Part shown: in pieces, positions 1-5,137 of the stretch | How positions within the stretch are numbered: the first letter of the stretch is position 1 | How the letters are laid out: each line of letters begins with the position of its first letter | NCBI GenBank assembly: GCA_002790175.1 | Contig: PFUQ01000255.1 | Location: 1 to 5,137, forward strand | From: Flavobacteriales bacterium CG_4_9_14_3_um_filter_32_8 | GTDB taxonomy: Bacteria > Bacteroidota > Bacteroidia > Flavobacteriales_E > Vicingaceae | Direction: 5' to 3' | DNA: 5,137 nucleotides | Notes under the pieces: model-generated | Told to the model about the DNA's origin: nothing | Seen by the model: the letters and a program-made list of their open reading frames with translations, nothing else | Database searches by the model: none | Translations under genes and position numbers: made by a program

Positions 1-46
1 AATTCTTTTTCTGATTAAAATCATATCTATAAATTAAAAAATCGCA

Positions 47-54
47 TATATTTG
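47..54 (+). promoter_or_regulatory. Candidate Bacteroidota -7 promoter box for the feoA-feoB-sprT operon
   Basis: The octamer TATATTTG matches the Bacteroidota -7 consensus TAnnTTTG at every fixed position. It lies 30 bases before the feoA start, so transcription would begin near position 60, inside the palindrome at 60-80. I see no good TTG-type -33 element at the usual 17-23 base distance (about positions 21-30), so the promoter is weak on paper or needs an activator. In sequence this A+T-rich, such an octamer can also arise by chance. Confidence 0.45.
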
Positions 55-59
55 CCCAC

Positions 60-80
60 TATTTAGACTAATTCTAAATA
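60..80. promoter_or_regulatory. Palindromic candidate iron-responsive operator upstream of feoA
   Basis: The arms TATTTAGA (60-67) and TCTAAATA (73-80) are perfect inverted complements around a 5-base centre, CTAAT. Positions 69 and 71 also pair, leaving only 68/72 mismatched in a 21-bp dyad centred on position 70. It ends four bases before the feoA ATG and covers the expected transcription start, which is where a repressor would act. Size and odd-centred symmetry resemble Fur- or DtxR-family metalloregulator sites, and feo operons are commonly controlled by such iron sensors. The sequence does not decide between the two families, and the iron role is inferred from position and gene content. 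Confidence 0.55.
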
Positions 81-84
81 ACTA

Positions 85-306
85 ATGAACCTAGCTCAAT
101 TAAAAGAAAACGAAAGTGGCATTATTATTAAAATTAATGATGATAATCTCGCTATTCAACTACTTGCCATGGGTTTTATTTTGGGTGAAACAATTAAAGT
201 GGAACGAATAGCTCCATTAAATGATCCAATATTAATAACTTCGGGAAGCAATTATATTGGAATAAGAAAATCAGATGCCAAGCAAATAGAAATCGATAAA
301 TTATAA
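85..306 (+). CDS. feoA: FeoA, small cytoplasmic partner of the ferrous iron transporter
   Basis: A 73-residue protein of the usual FeoA size, forming one SH3-like beta-barrel domain. Family landmarks are all present: the L-A-M-G-F turn at residues 27-31 followed by G34, the R-x-A-P-L-x-D-P segment at 41-48, and the closing I-x-I-R-K-S-D-A stretch at 58-65 leading to I-E-I. FeoA acts in the cytoplasm and is needed for FeoB-driven Fe2+ uptake, apparently by contacting FeoB. The ATG at 85 is the only reasonable start, because an in-frame TAA lies at 79-81. There is no Shine-Dalgarno sequence, as is usual in Bacteroidota. The stop TAA (304-306) is in the same frame as feoB and only one codon separates it from the feoB start, so the two genes look like a FeoAB fusion cut by one stop. 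A palindromic operator lies directly upstream. Confidence 0.95.
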   Translation: MNLAQLKENESGIIIKINDDNLAIQLLAMGFILGETIKVERIAPLNDPILITSGSNYIGIRKSDAKQIEIDKL

Positions 307-309
307 GAT

Positions 310-2262
310 TTGCCTAAAAATAAACCTCAAAATATTGAGAAAAATATTATATTAATTGGGAATCCTAATACTGGGAAAAGCACTCTTTTTAATGCTCTTA
401 CTGGTTTAAATCAAAAAGTAGGGAATTTTCCTGGAATAACTGTTGATAAAAAAACAGGAGTTTTTACTATTCATCAAACTAAAATTAACATTATTGATTT
501 ACCTGGCACTTATAGTTTAAGTCCTAATTCTGAAGATGAAAAAGTAGCAAAAGTTTATATTGAAGAATCTGCTGAAGATGACATTATTATTGTTGTAGCG
601 GATGTAACCAATTTAAAACGAAATTTACTATTATACACACAAGTTGTAGATAAAGGGAAACATGTTATTCTAGTATTAAACATGATGGATTTATTGGAAA
701 AAAATAATCAAGAGATTGATATTAATCAATTATCTAAATTATTAAACTGTCCAATAATTCCAATTAATGCCAAATTAGGAAAAGGTATAGAGGAACTTAA
801 AAATGCTATCCATTCATTTGAAATCAAAAGTGCTAAGTTTCTTGAGCAAACATTTTCTTCAAATGCTATTGATGAAACAATGCTTCGATTAAAAAAAATA
901 AGTGAAATTGTAAATCAATGCATCGTAAAAAAAGGAGAAGATAAATCTTACCTCCAAACAAAAAAAATCGACAATATTCTTACCCATAAATTTTATGGGT
1001 ACCTAATATTTATTGGTATTCTATTTTTAATTTTTCAAGCAGTCTTTTCCTGGTCAGCTTACCCAATGGAACTAATAGAAAAAAGTTTCCTGTTTATGGG
1101 TAATTTTTTAGCTAACTTACTACCTATAGGGATGTTAAATGATTTGATTGTTGACGGTATTCTTGCTGGATTAGGAGGAATTTTTATTTTTATTCCTCAA
1201 ATTGCTATACTCTTTACTTTTATTACCATTTTAGAAGATACGGGCTATATGTCGCGTGTAAGTTTTTTAATGGATAGAATTTTAAGAGTAGTTGGTTTAA
1301 ATGGAAAATCAATAATTCCACTATTAAGCAGCACTGCATGTGCAGTTCCTGCAATAATGAGTGCCAGAACCATTAGTAATTACAAAGAACGATTAATTAC
1401 TATAATGATTTCCCCTTTAATTAGTTGCTCTGCTAGAATCCCTGTCTATACCTTGTTAATCGCATTAATTGTTCCAGAAAACAGTTATTATGGCATTTTT
1501 AACATCCAAGGACTTTTAGTTATGGGCTTGTATTTACTTGGTTTTACAGCAGCCATGATTGCTGCATTAATTATGAAATTGATTATTAAATCTAAACAAC
1601 ACAGTACTTTTACGCTCGAAATGCCGATTTATAGATTACCTAGACTTAAAAATGTTAGCCTTGATGTACTTAATAAAGTAAAAATTTTCTTGTTCAATGC
1701 TGGAAAGATTATTATTGCTATTTCAATTATTTTATGGGTTTTATCATCTTATGCTCCTGGTGATTCTTTTGAAAAAATAACAACAAAATATACAACCGAA
1801 AACATAAAAGAAAACTATTCAGAAAAAGAGATTGAGACACTCATTGCTAAAGAAAAATTAGAAGTTTCTTATGCAGGGATAATTGGTAAAACAATTGAAC
1901 CTATTATTAAACCAATTGGTTTCGATTGGAAAATAGGAATTTCTTTGGTTACTTCTTTTGCTGCAAGAGAGGTATTTGTAGGCACGATGGCGACTCTTTA
2001 TAGTGTTGGAGACAAAGACAGCACAAAGTCCATTAGGGAAAAAATGACATTAGCAAAAGACCCTACAACAGGCGAAAAATTATATTCAAAAGCCACTACT
2101 TTTTCGTTACTAATTTTTTATGTTTTTGCTATGCAGTGTATGGCAACTTTAGCAGTAGTGTATAGAGAAACTAACTCTATCAAGTGGCCCATTATTCAGG
2201 TTATTTATATGGGATTATTGGCTTACCTTTCAAGTTTATTGGTTTATAATATATTTTCATAG
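310..2262 (+). CDS. feoB: FeoB, ferrous iron permease with N-terminal G domain
   Basis: Inner-membrane Fe2+ transporter of 650 residues, compact compared with the 773-residue E. coli protein. The G domain comes first: G1 GNPNTGKST (17-25), the G2 threonine T44 after N-F-P-G-I, G3 DLPG (63-66), G4 NMMD (124-127) and a G5-like I-N-A-K (152-155), where N replaces the more usual S. A short helical linker runs to about 225. Membrane segments fall near 229-248, 283-308, 362-385, 402-427, 459-480, 540-565, 598-616 and 628-648. The two gate regions are clear: S-S-T-A-C-A-V-P-A-I-M with C344, and S-F-A-A-R-E-V-F-V at 549-557. C373 (SCSAR) and C610 are further cysteines in the pore half. TTG at 310 is the only standard start between the in-frame feoA stop and the G1 motif. 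There is no cysteine-rich C-terminus and no feoC. Its TAG stop overlaps the next gene. Confidence 0.96.
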   Translation: MPKNKPQNIEKNIILIGNPNTGKSTLFNALTGLNQKVGNFPGITVDKKTGVFTIHQTKINIIDLPGTYSLSPNSEDEKVAKVYIEESAEDDIIIVVADVTNLKRNLLLYTQVVDKGKHVILVLNMMDLLEKNNQEIDINQLSKLLNCPIIPINAKLGKGIEELKNAIHSFEIKSAKFLEQTFSSNAIDETMLRLKKISEIVNQCIVKKGEDKSYLQTKKIDNILTHKFYGYLIFIGILFLIFQAVFSWSAYPMELIEKSFLFMGNFLANLLPIGMLNDLIVDGILAGLGGIFIFIPQIAILFTFITILEDTGYMSRVSFLMDRILRVVGLNGKSIIPLLSSTACAVPAIMSARTISNYKERLITIMISPLISCSARIPVYTLLIALIVPENSYYGIFNIQGLLVMGLYLLGFTAAMIAALIMKLIIKSKQHSTFTLEMPIYRLPRLKNVSLDVLNKVKIFLFNAGKIIIAISIILWVLSSYAPGDSFEKITTKYTTENIKENYSEKEIETLIAKEKLEVSYAGIIGKTIEPIIKPIGFDWKIGISLVTSFAAREVFVGTMATLYSVGDKDSTKSIREKMTLAKDPTTGEKLYSKATTFSLLIFYVFAMQCMATLAVVYRETNSIKWPIIQVIYMGLLAYLSSLLVYNIFS

Positions 2263-2873
2263 TGCCTATTAATTTTGAAATATTAGAAAATTACATTCCA
2301 AAAAAGAGCATTCCTATATTACAAAAATGGTTCAATCAGAGACCGTTTGAATTAAAAATTACCAAAAAAAGAAGTACAAAATTTGGTGATTTTAGAACCT
2401 CCGAGAAAGATAAATTATCTCGTATAAGCATAAATTCAAACTTAAATGAATATGCTTTTTTAATTACCTTAACCCACGAGTTTGCACATTTATTAGTTTG
2501 GCTCAAGCACCAGCATAAAGCAATGGCTCATGGGCTTGAATGGAAGACAGAATTTGCCACATTAACCAATGTTTTACTGGTAAAAAATATTTTTCCGGAA
2601 GAAATAGCTGTAGTACTCAGAAAACATATTAAAAATCCCCCAGCATCCTCTGCAAGAGATATAAATTTAGTTTTCGAACTTAAAAAATACGATCAGAAAA
2701 CAAATACCATACACTTAGTAAATGTTCCAGAAGGTGCAACATTTATTTTAAATGATAAAAGAGTATTTATTAAAGGAGAAAAAAGACGAACAAGATTTCT
2801 TTGTGAAGAGGTTTCTTCTAAAAAAGGATATCTAATCCATAGTATTGCCGAAGTTTTTGTTATTGAAGGTTAA
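2262..2873 (+). CDS. SprT-like zinc metalloprotease-domain protein
   Basis: A 203-residue protein with a SprT-like (Spartan-type) metallopeptidase core. The signature is H72-E73-F-A-H76 followed 14 residues later by H90-G-L-E-W-K, giving two HExxH zinc ligands, a catalytic glutamate and a third histidine ligand. The F-G-D-F-R motif at 41-45 and a conserved strand before it also fit the family. The typical C-terminal zinc ribbon is not recognisable: only one cysteine (C181) is seen, in a basic segment with K-R-R-T-R at 174-178. Eukaryotic Spartan relatives cleave DNA-protein crosslinks; the role of bacterial SprT-like proteins is poorly defined and I do not assign one. GTG at 2262 is the only standard start, because an in-frame TAA lies at 2247-2249 and the next ATG is inside the active site. 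Its G is the last base of the feoB TAG, implying translational coupling to the iron operon. Confidence 0.88.
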   Translation: MPINFEILENYIPKKSIPILQKWFNQRPFELKITKKRSTKFGDFRTSEKDKLSRISINSNLNEYAFLITLTHEFAHLLVWLKHQHKAMAHGLEWKTEFATLTNVLLVKNIFPEEIAVVLRKHIKNPPASSARDINLVFELKKYDQKTNTIHLVNVPEGATFILNDKRVFIKGEKRRTRFLCEEVSSKKGYLIHSIAEVFVIEG

Positions 2874-2949
2874 GCTCGTTTAAAACCCTAATGGCTGATA
2901 ATGTTAATAACTAATAATTAATGATTTTTTTAGTTGGAAGGCTAATACT

Positions 2950-2957
2950 TAACTTTG
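2950..2957 (+). promoter_or_regulatory. Candidate -7 promoter box for the aminotransferase unit
   Basis: TAACTTTG matches the Bacteroidota consensus TAnnTTTG and sits 22 bases before the aminotransferase ATG, leaving a short, A-rich leader without a Shine-Dalgarno sequence. The nearest TTG upstream (2934-2936) is 13 bases away, closer than the usual 17-23, so the -33 element is doubtful. The rest of the 106-bp gap between 2874 and 2979 is A+T-rich. It contains a run of seven T (2925-2931) after an A-U-only dyad, too weak to call a terminator. Confidence 0.45.
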
Positions 2958-2979
2958 GATTTGTAAAAAAAAATAAAAC

Positions 2980-4269
2980 ATGAATTCATCATTATTAGAC
3001 CCTATTGTCAATCAAAAAGTAGCTCAAATGGCTGAAAATTTGATTGGTTCAGAAATAATTAAATTGGCAGGTGAGGTAAAAGAAAAAATTAAAAATGGGG
3101 CAAAAATCTACAATTTAACAATTGGTGATTTTGATCCTAAAATTTTTCCAATTCCTTCAGAACTTAAAACAGAGATTATAAAAGCTTATCAAAATGATGA
3201 AACTAATTATCCTGCTGCAAATGGTATTACTGAGTTGAGAGAATCTGTTTCTCGTTTTTTACATACCCGAGAAGGCTTAGAATATGATGCAAATCAAATC
3301 TTAATTTCTGGAGGTGCAAGACCATTAATATATGCAGTTTATCAAACAATTCTAGATCCAGAAGATACTGTAGTGTTCCCTGTTCCTTCTTGGAACAACA
3401 ATCATTATTGCCATTTAACTAGAGCAAAGCAAGTATTAATTGAAGCCAAAGCTGAAAATAATTTTATGCCCGCTGCAGCAGATATTAAACCCTACATTAG
3501 TCAAGCATCACTAATCTCCTTATGTTCACCATTAAACCCTACGGGTACTGTTTTTAGCAGAAATGGTTTAGAAGAAATTTGTGAATTAATTTTAGAAGAA
3601 AATAAAAAAAGAGGTAATTCGAAAAAACCGCTTTATCTGATGTTTGATCAAATTTATTGGACGTTAACCTTTGGAGAGACCAGACATTACGACCCTGTTT
3701 CTATTTGTCCAGACATGAAAAATTACACCATTTATATTGATGGTATTTCTAAAGTTTTTGCTGCAACTGGAGTTAGAGTAGGATGGGCATTTGGTCCACA
3801 AAAAATCATCGATAAAATGAAGGCTATCCTAAGCCATGTAGGCTCATGGGCACCAAAAGCCGAACAAGTTGCTACTGCCAAATATCTTAATAACGATGCT
3901 GGCATAGATGAATATCTTTTTTCTTTTAAAAATAACATCAGTCAACGATTAAACGCCATATACAAAGGCATGATAAAGTTGAAAGAAGAAGGCTATCATG
4001 TAGATGCCATTGCACCACAGGCAGCCATTTACCTTACCGTTAAATTTGATTTATCAAAACAACAAAAAGAAGATGGAACTGTTCTTCAAAATACAGAAGA
4101 TGTAACAAAATATTTGCTCGATGAAGCAGGATTAGCCATCGTTCCTTTTTATGCTTTTGGTGCCTCAAAAAATTCAACTTGGTATCGCTTATCTGTAGGG
4201 ACTTGTGTTATAGAAGAAATCGATGAACTATTTAAAAAATTAAAAACAGCATTAAGTAAATTAAAATAA
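2980..4269 (+). CDS. PLP-dependent aminotransferase, class I/II (fold type I)
   Basis: A cytosolic enzyme of 429 residues, full length for the family, that would move an amino group between an amino acid and a 2-oxo acid through pyridoxal phosphate. Residues recognisable in order are an N-terminal substrate-side segment around I48-G-D-F-D-P53, N-Y-P-A-A-N-G (76-82), the phosphate-side S-G-G-A-R (110-114), S-P-L-N-P-T-G with N186, D223 and Y226 in F-D-Q-I-Y, the Schiff-base lysine K258 in G-I-S-K-V-F, R266 just after it for the phosphate, and R403 in W-Y-R-L-S for the substrate carboxylate. This pattern fits aspartate aminotransferase-like subgroups, but the substrate cannot be read from the sequence, so no symbol is given. 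ATG at 2980 is supported by an in-frame TAA at 2974-2976. The next gene begins 19 bases after its stop, suggesting cotranscription. Confidence 0.93.
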   Translation: MNSSLLDPIVNQKVAQMAENLIGSEIIKLAGEVKEKIKNGAKIYNLTIGDFDPKIFPIPSELKTEIIKAYQNDETNYPAANGITELRESVSRFLHTREGLEYDANQILISGGARPLIYAVYQTILDPEDTVVFPVPSWNNNHYCHLTRAKQVLIEAKAENNFMPAAADIKPYISQASLISLCSPLNPTGTVFSRNGLEEICELILEENKKRGNSKKPLYLMFDQIYWTLTFGETRHYDPVSICPDMKNYTIYIDGISKVFAATGVRVGWAFGPQKIIDKMKAILSHVGSWAPKAEQVATAKYLNNDAGIDEYLFSFKNNISQRLNAIYKGMIKLKEEGYHVDAIAPQAAIYLTVKFDLSKQQKEDGTVLQNTEDVTKYLLDEAGLAIVPFYAFGASKNSTWYRLSVGTCVIEEIDELFKKLKTALSKLK

Positions 4270-4288
4270 TTGAACGAATATTCGATTG

Positions 4289-5137
4289 ATGAACAAAAAT
4301 AATTACTGTGTAATAATGGCTGGTGGAATTGGCAGCAGGTTCTGGCCAATGAGTAGGACACAACACCCCAAACAATTTATTGATATACTTGGAACTGGTA
4401 AAACCCTTATTCAACAAACCTACAATAGACTAAAACGCATTTGCCTCGAGGAAAATATTTACATTGTTACCAACGAGATTTACAAGGAACTTATATTAAA
4501 ACAATTAGTGGGAATTAATGATGAACAAATAATTTGTGAACCTACCATGAGAAATACAGCTCCTTGTATTGCTTATGCCAACTATAAAATTGCTGCAAAA
4601 AACCCAAATGCCAATATTATTGTTGCACCATCAGATCATCTAATTTTAAAAGAAGATGAATTTATTAGAGTCATGCAATTAGCACTCGATTACACTTCTA
4701 AAAATGACTGCTTATTAACTTTAGGAATTACTCCAAGCAGACCTGACACAGGTTACGGATACATTCAATTTATCGAAGAAGCTGATACTGAAATAAAAAA
4801 AGTAAAAGCATTTACCGAAAAACCAAATTTAAAATTAGCTGAAAAATTTATTGAAAATGGTGATTTTTCATGGAATTCCGGAATGTTTATTTGGAGTTTA
4901 AAAAGCATTCAAAAAGCTTTTGAAACACTTTTACCTCAAGTGGATGAAGTTTTTAATAATGGGTTAGGATTATACAACACCCCTAAAGAACATGATTTTA
5001 TTCAAACCGCATATTCTTCCTGTAAAAACATTTCTATTGATTACGGTATCATGGAGAAATCTAAAAATGTTTTTGTGATAAATGCAGATATTGGTTGGTC
5101 CGATTTAGGAACTTGGGGTTCCATTTACACCCATTTA
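4289..5137 (+). CDS. manC: Mannose-1-phosphate guanylyltransferase, 3' end beyond the window
   Basis: The first 283 codons are open up to the window end. The enzyme makes GDP-mannose from GTP and mannose 1-phosphate in the cytosol, feeding mannose, fucose and related sugars into surface polysaccharides or glycoproteins. The nucleotide-binding signature A-G-G-I-G-S-R-F-W-P-M-S-R (11-23) leads to P-K-Q-F (27-30). Also visible are E-P-T-M-R-N-T-A-P (84-92), A-P-S-D-H with the probable metal ligand D116, the sugar-site F-T-E-K-P (175-179), W-N-S-G-M-F (195-200), D-Y-G-I-M-E (251-256) and W-S-D-L-G-T-W (270-276). Reaching the W-S-D-L-G motif means the catalytic domain is almost complete. Whether a C-terminal phosphomannose isomerase domain follows cannot be seen. 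ATG at 4289 is preferred because an in-frame TGA lies at 4271-4273 and the next ATG is inside the nucleotide motif. The symbol rests on family signature, not on a linked pathway. Confidence 0.92.
   Translation, partial: MNKNNYCVIMAGGIGSRFWPMSRTQHPKQFIDILGTGKTLIQQTYNRLKRICLEENIYIVTNEIYKELILKQLVGINDEQIICEPTMRNTAPCIAYANYKIAAKNPNANIIVAPSDHLILKEDEFIRVMQLALDYTSKNDCLLTLGITPSRPDTGYGYIQFIEEADTEIKKVKAFTEKPNLKLAEKFIENGDFSWNSGMFIWSLKSIQKAFETLLPQVDEVFNNGLGLYNTPKEHDFIQTAYSSCKNISIDYGIMEKSKNVFVINADIGWSDLGTWGSIYTHL

Noticed and set aside
1..84. Leader region as the end of an upstream gene or a riboswitch
   Set aside because: Only 84 bases are present, with no coherent coding signal and no structured element beyond the operator palindrome. 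The predicted transcript leader is about 25 bases, too short for a riboswitch.
1741..1910. Charged stretch in FeoB (residues about 482-520) as an inserted domain
   Set aside because: A charged loop between membrane segments at this place, followed by Y-A-G and the I-E-P-x-I motif, is what I would expect of Bacteroidota FeoB proteins. It does not look like a novel insertion.
2902..2931. Possible Rho-independent terminator after the sprT-like gene: TTAAT (2904-2908) against ATTAA (2917-2921), then seven T
   Set aside because: The stem has only five A-U pairs plus two G-U wobbles and no G-C pair, so it would be too unstable to terminate reliably. Such patterns are expected by chance in this A+T-rich gap.
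2930..2945. TTAG ... CTAA dyad upstream of the aminotransferase, partly like the feoA operator
   Set aside because: Only four-base arms pair, the spacing differs from the 60-80 palindrome and the flanking bases do not extend it. There is no reason to place this gene in the iron regulon.
3732..3938. 68-codon open frame on the - strand inside the aminotransferase gene
   Set aside because: It lies wholly over the catalytic lysine region of a well-supported gene, and its translation resembles no family I recognise. It is an antisense shadow.
4149..4417. Two overlapping - strand open frames (4149-4361 and 4232-4417) across the aminotransferase-manC junction
   Set aside because: Both run antisense to conserved coding sequence (R403 region and the manC nucleotide motif) and overlap each other in different frames. 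They carry no domain signature.

Overview
The window is an A+T-rich stretch with five genes, all on the + strand, tightly packed and ordinary in codon use. It most likely comes from the Bacteroidota (Flavobacteriia/Cytophagia/Sphingobacteriia-like). The reasons are near-perfect TAnnTTTG-type -7 boxes before the two transcription units, no Shine-Dalgarno sequences before the starts (A-rich leaders instead), a FeoA/FeoB pair very close to the fused FeoAB form known in this phylum, and protein sequences that read like Bacteroidota homologues. The phylum is an inference from these signs; no rRNA or other marker gene is present.

Layout. Positions 1-84 form a short leader with a candidate -7 box (47-54) and a 21-bp palindrome (60-80) just before the first start codon; this looks like an iron-responsive operator. 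The first operon follows: feoA (85-306), feoB (310-2262, TTG start) and a SprT-like zinc metalloprotease-domain gene (2262-2873, GTG start sharing one base with the feoB stop). A 106-bp gap (2874-2979) holds a second candidate -7 box (2950-2957). The second unit is a fold-type I PLP-dependent aminotransferase (2980-4269) and, 19 bp later, the 5' part of a mannose-1-phosphate guanylyltransferase gene (4289 to the window end, 283 codons seen).

How the genes work together. FeoA and FeoB form the ferrous iron uptake system: FeoB is the GTPase-linked inner-membrane permease and FeoA its small cytoplasmic SH3-like partner. The SprT-like protein is cotranscribed and probably translationally coupled to feoB, but no functional link to iron is evident from sequence. 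The aminotransferase has all the key PLP residues but its substrate is not readable. The guanylyltransferase makes GDP-mannose for surface glycans or glycoproteins.

The most notable feature is that feoA and feoB lie in the same reading frame, separated only by one TAA and one sense codon, with no ATG available for feoB. The locus is a FeoAB fusion interrupted by a single stop codon. I found no mobile element, CRISPR array, RNA gene or clearly new system; most of the window is ordinary core metabolism.
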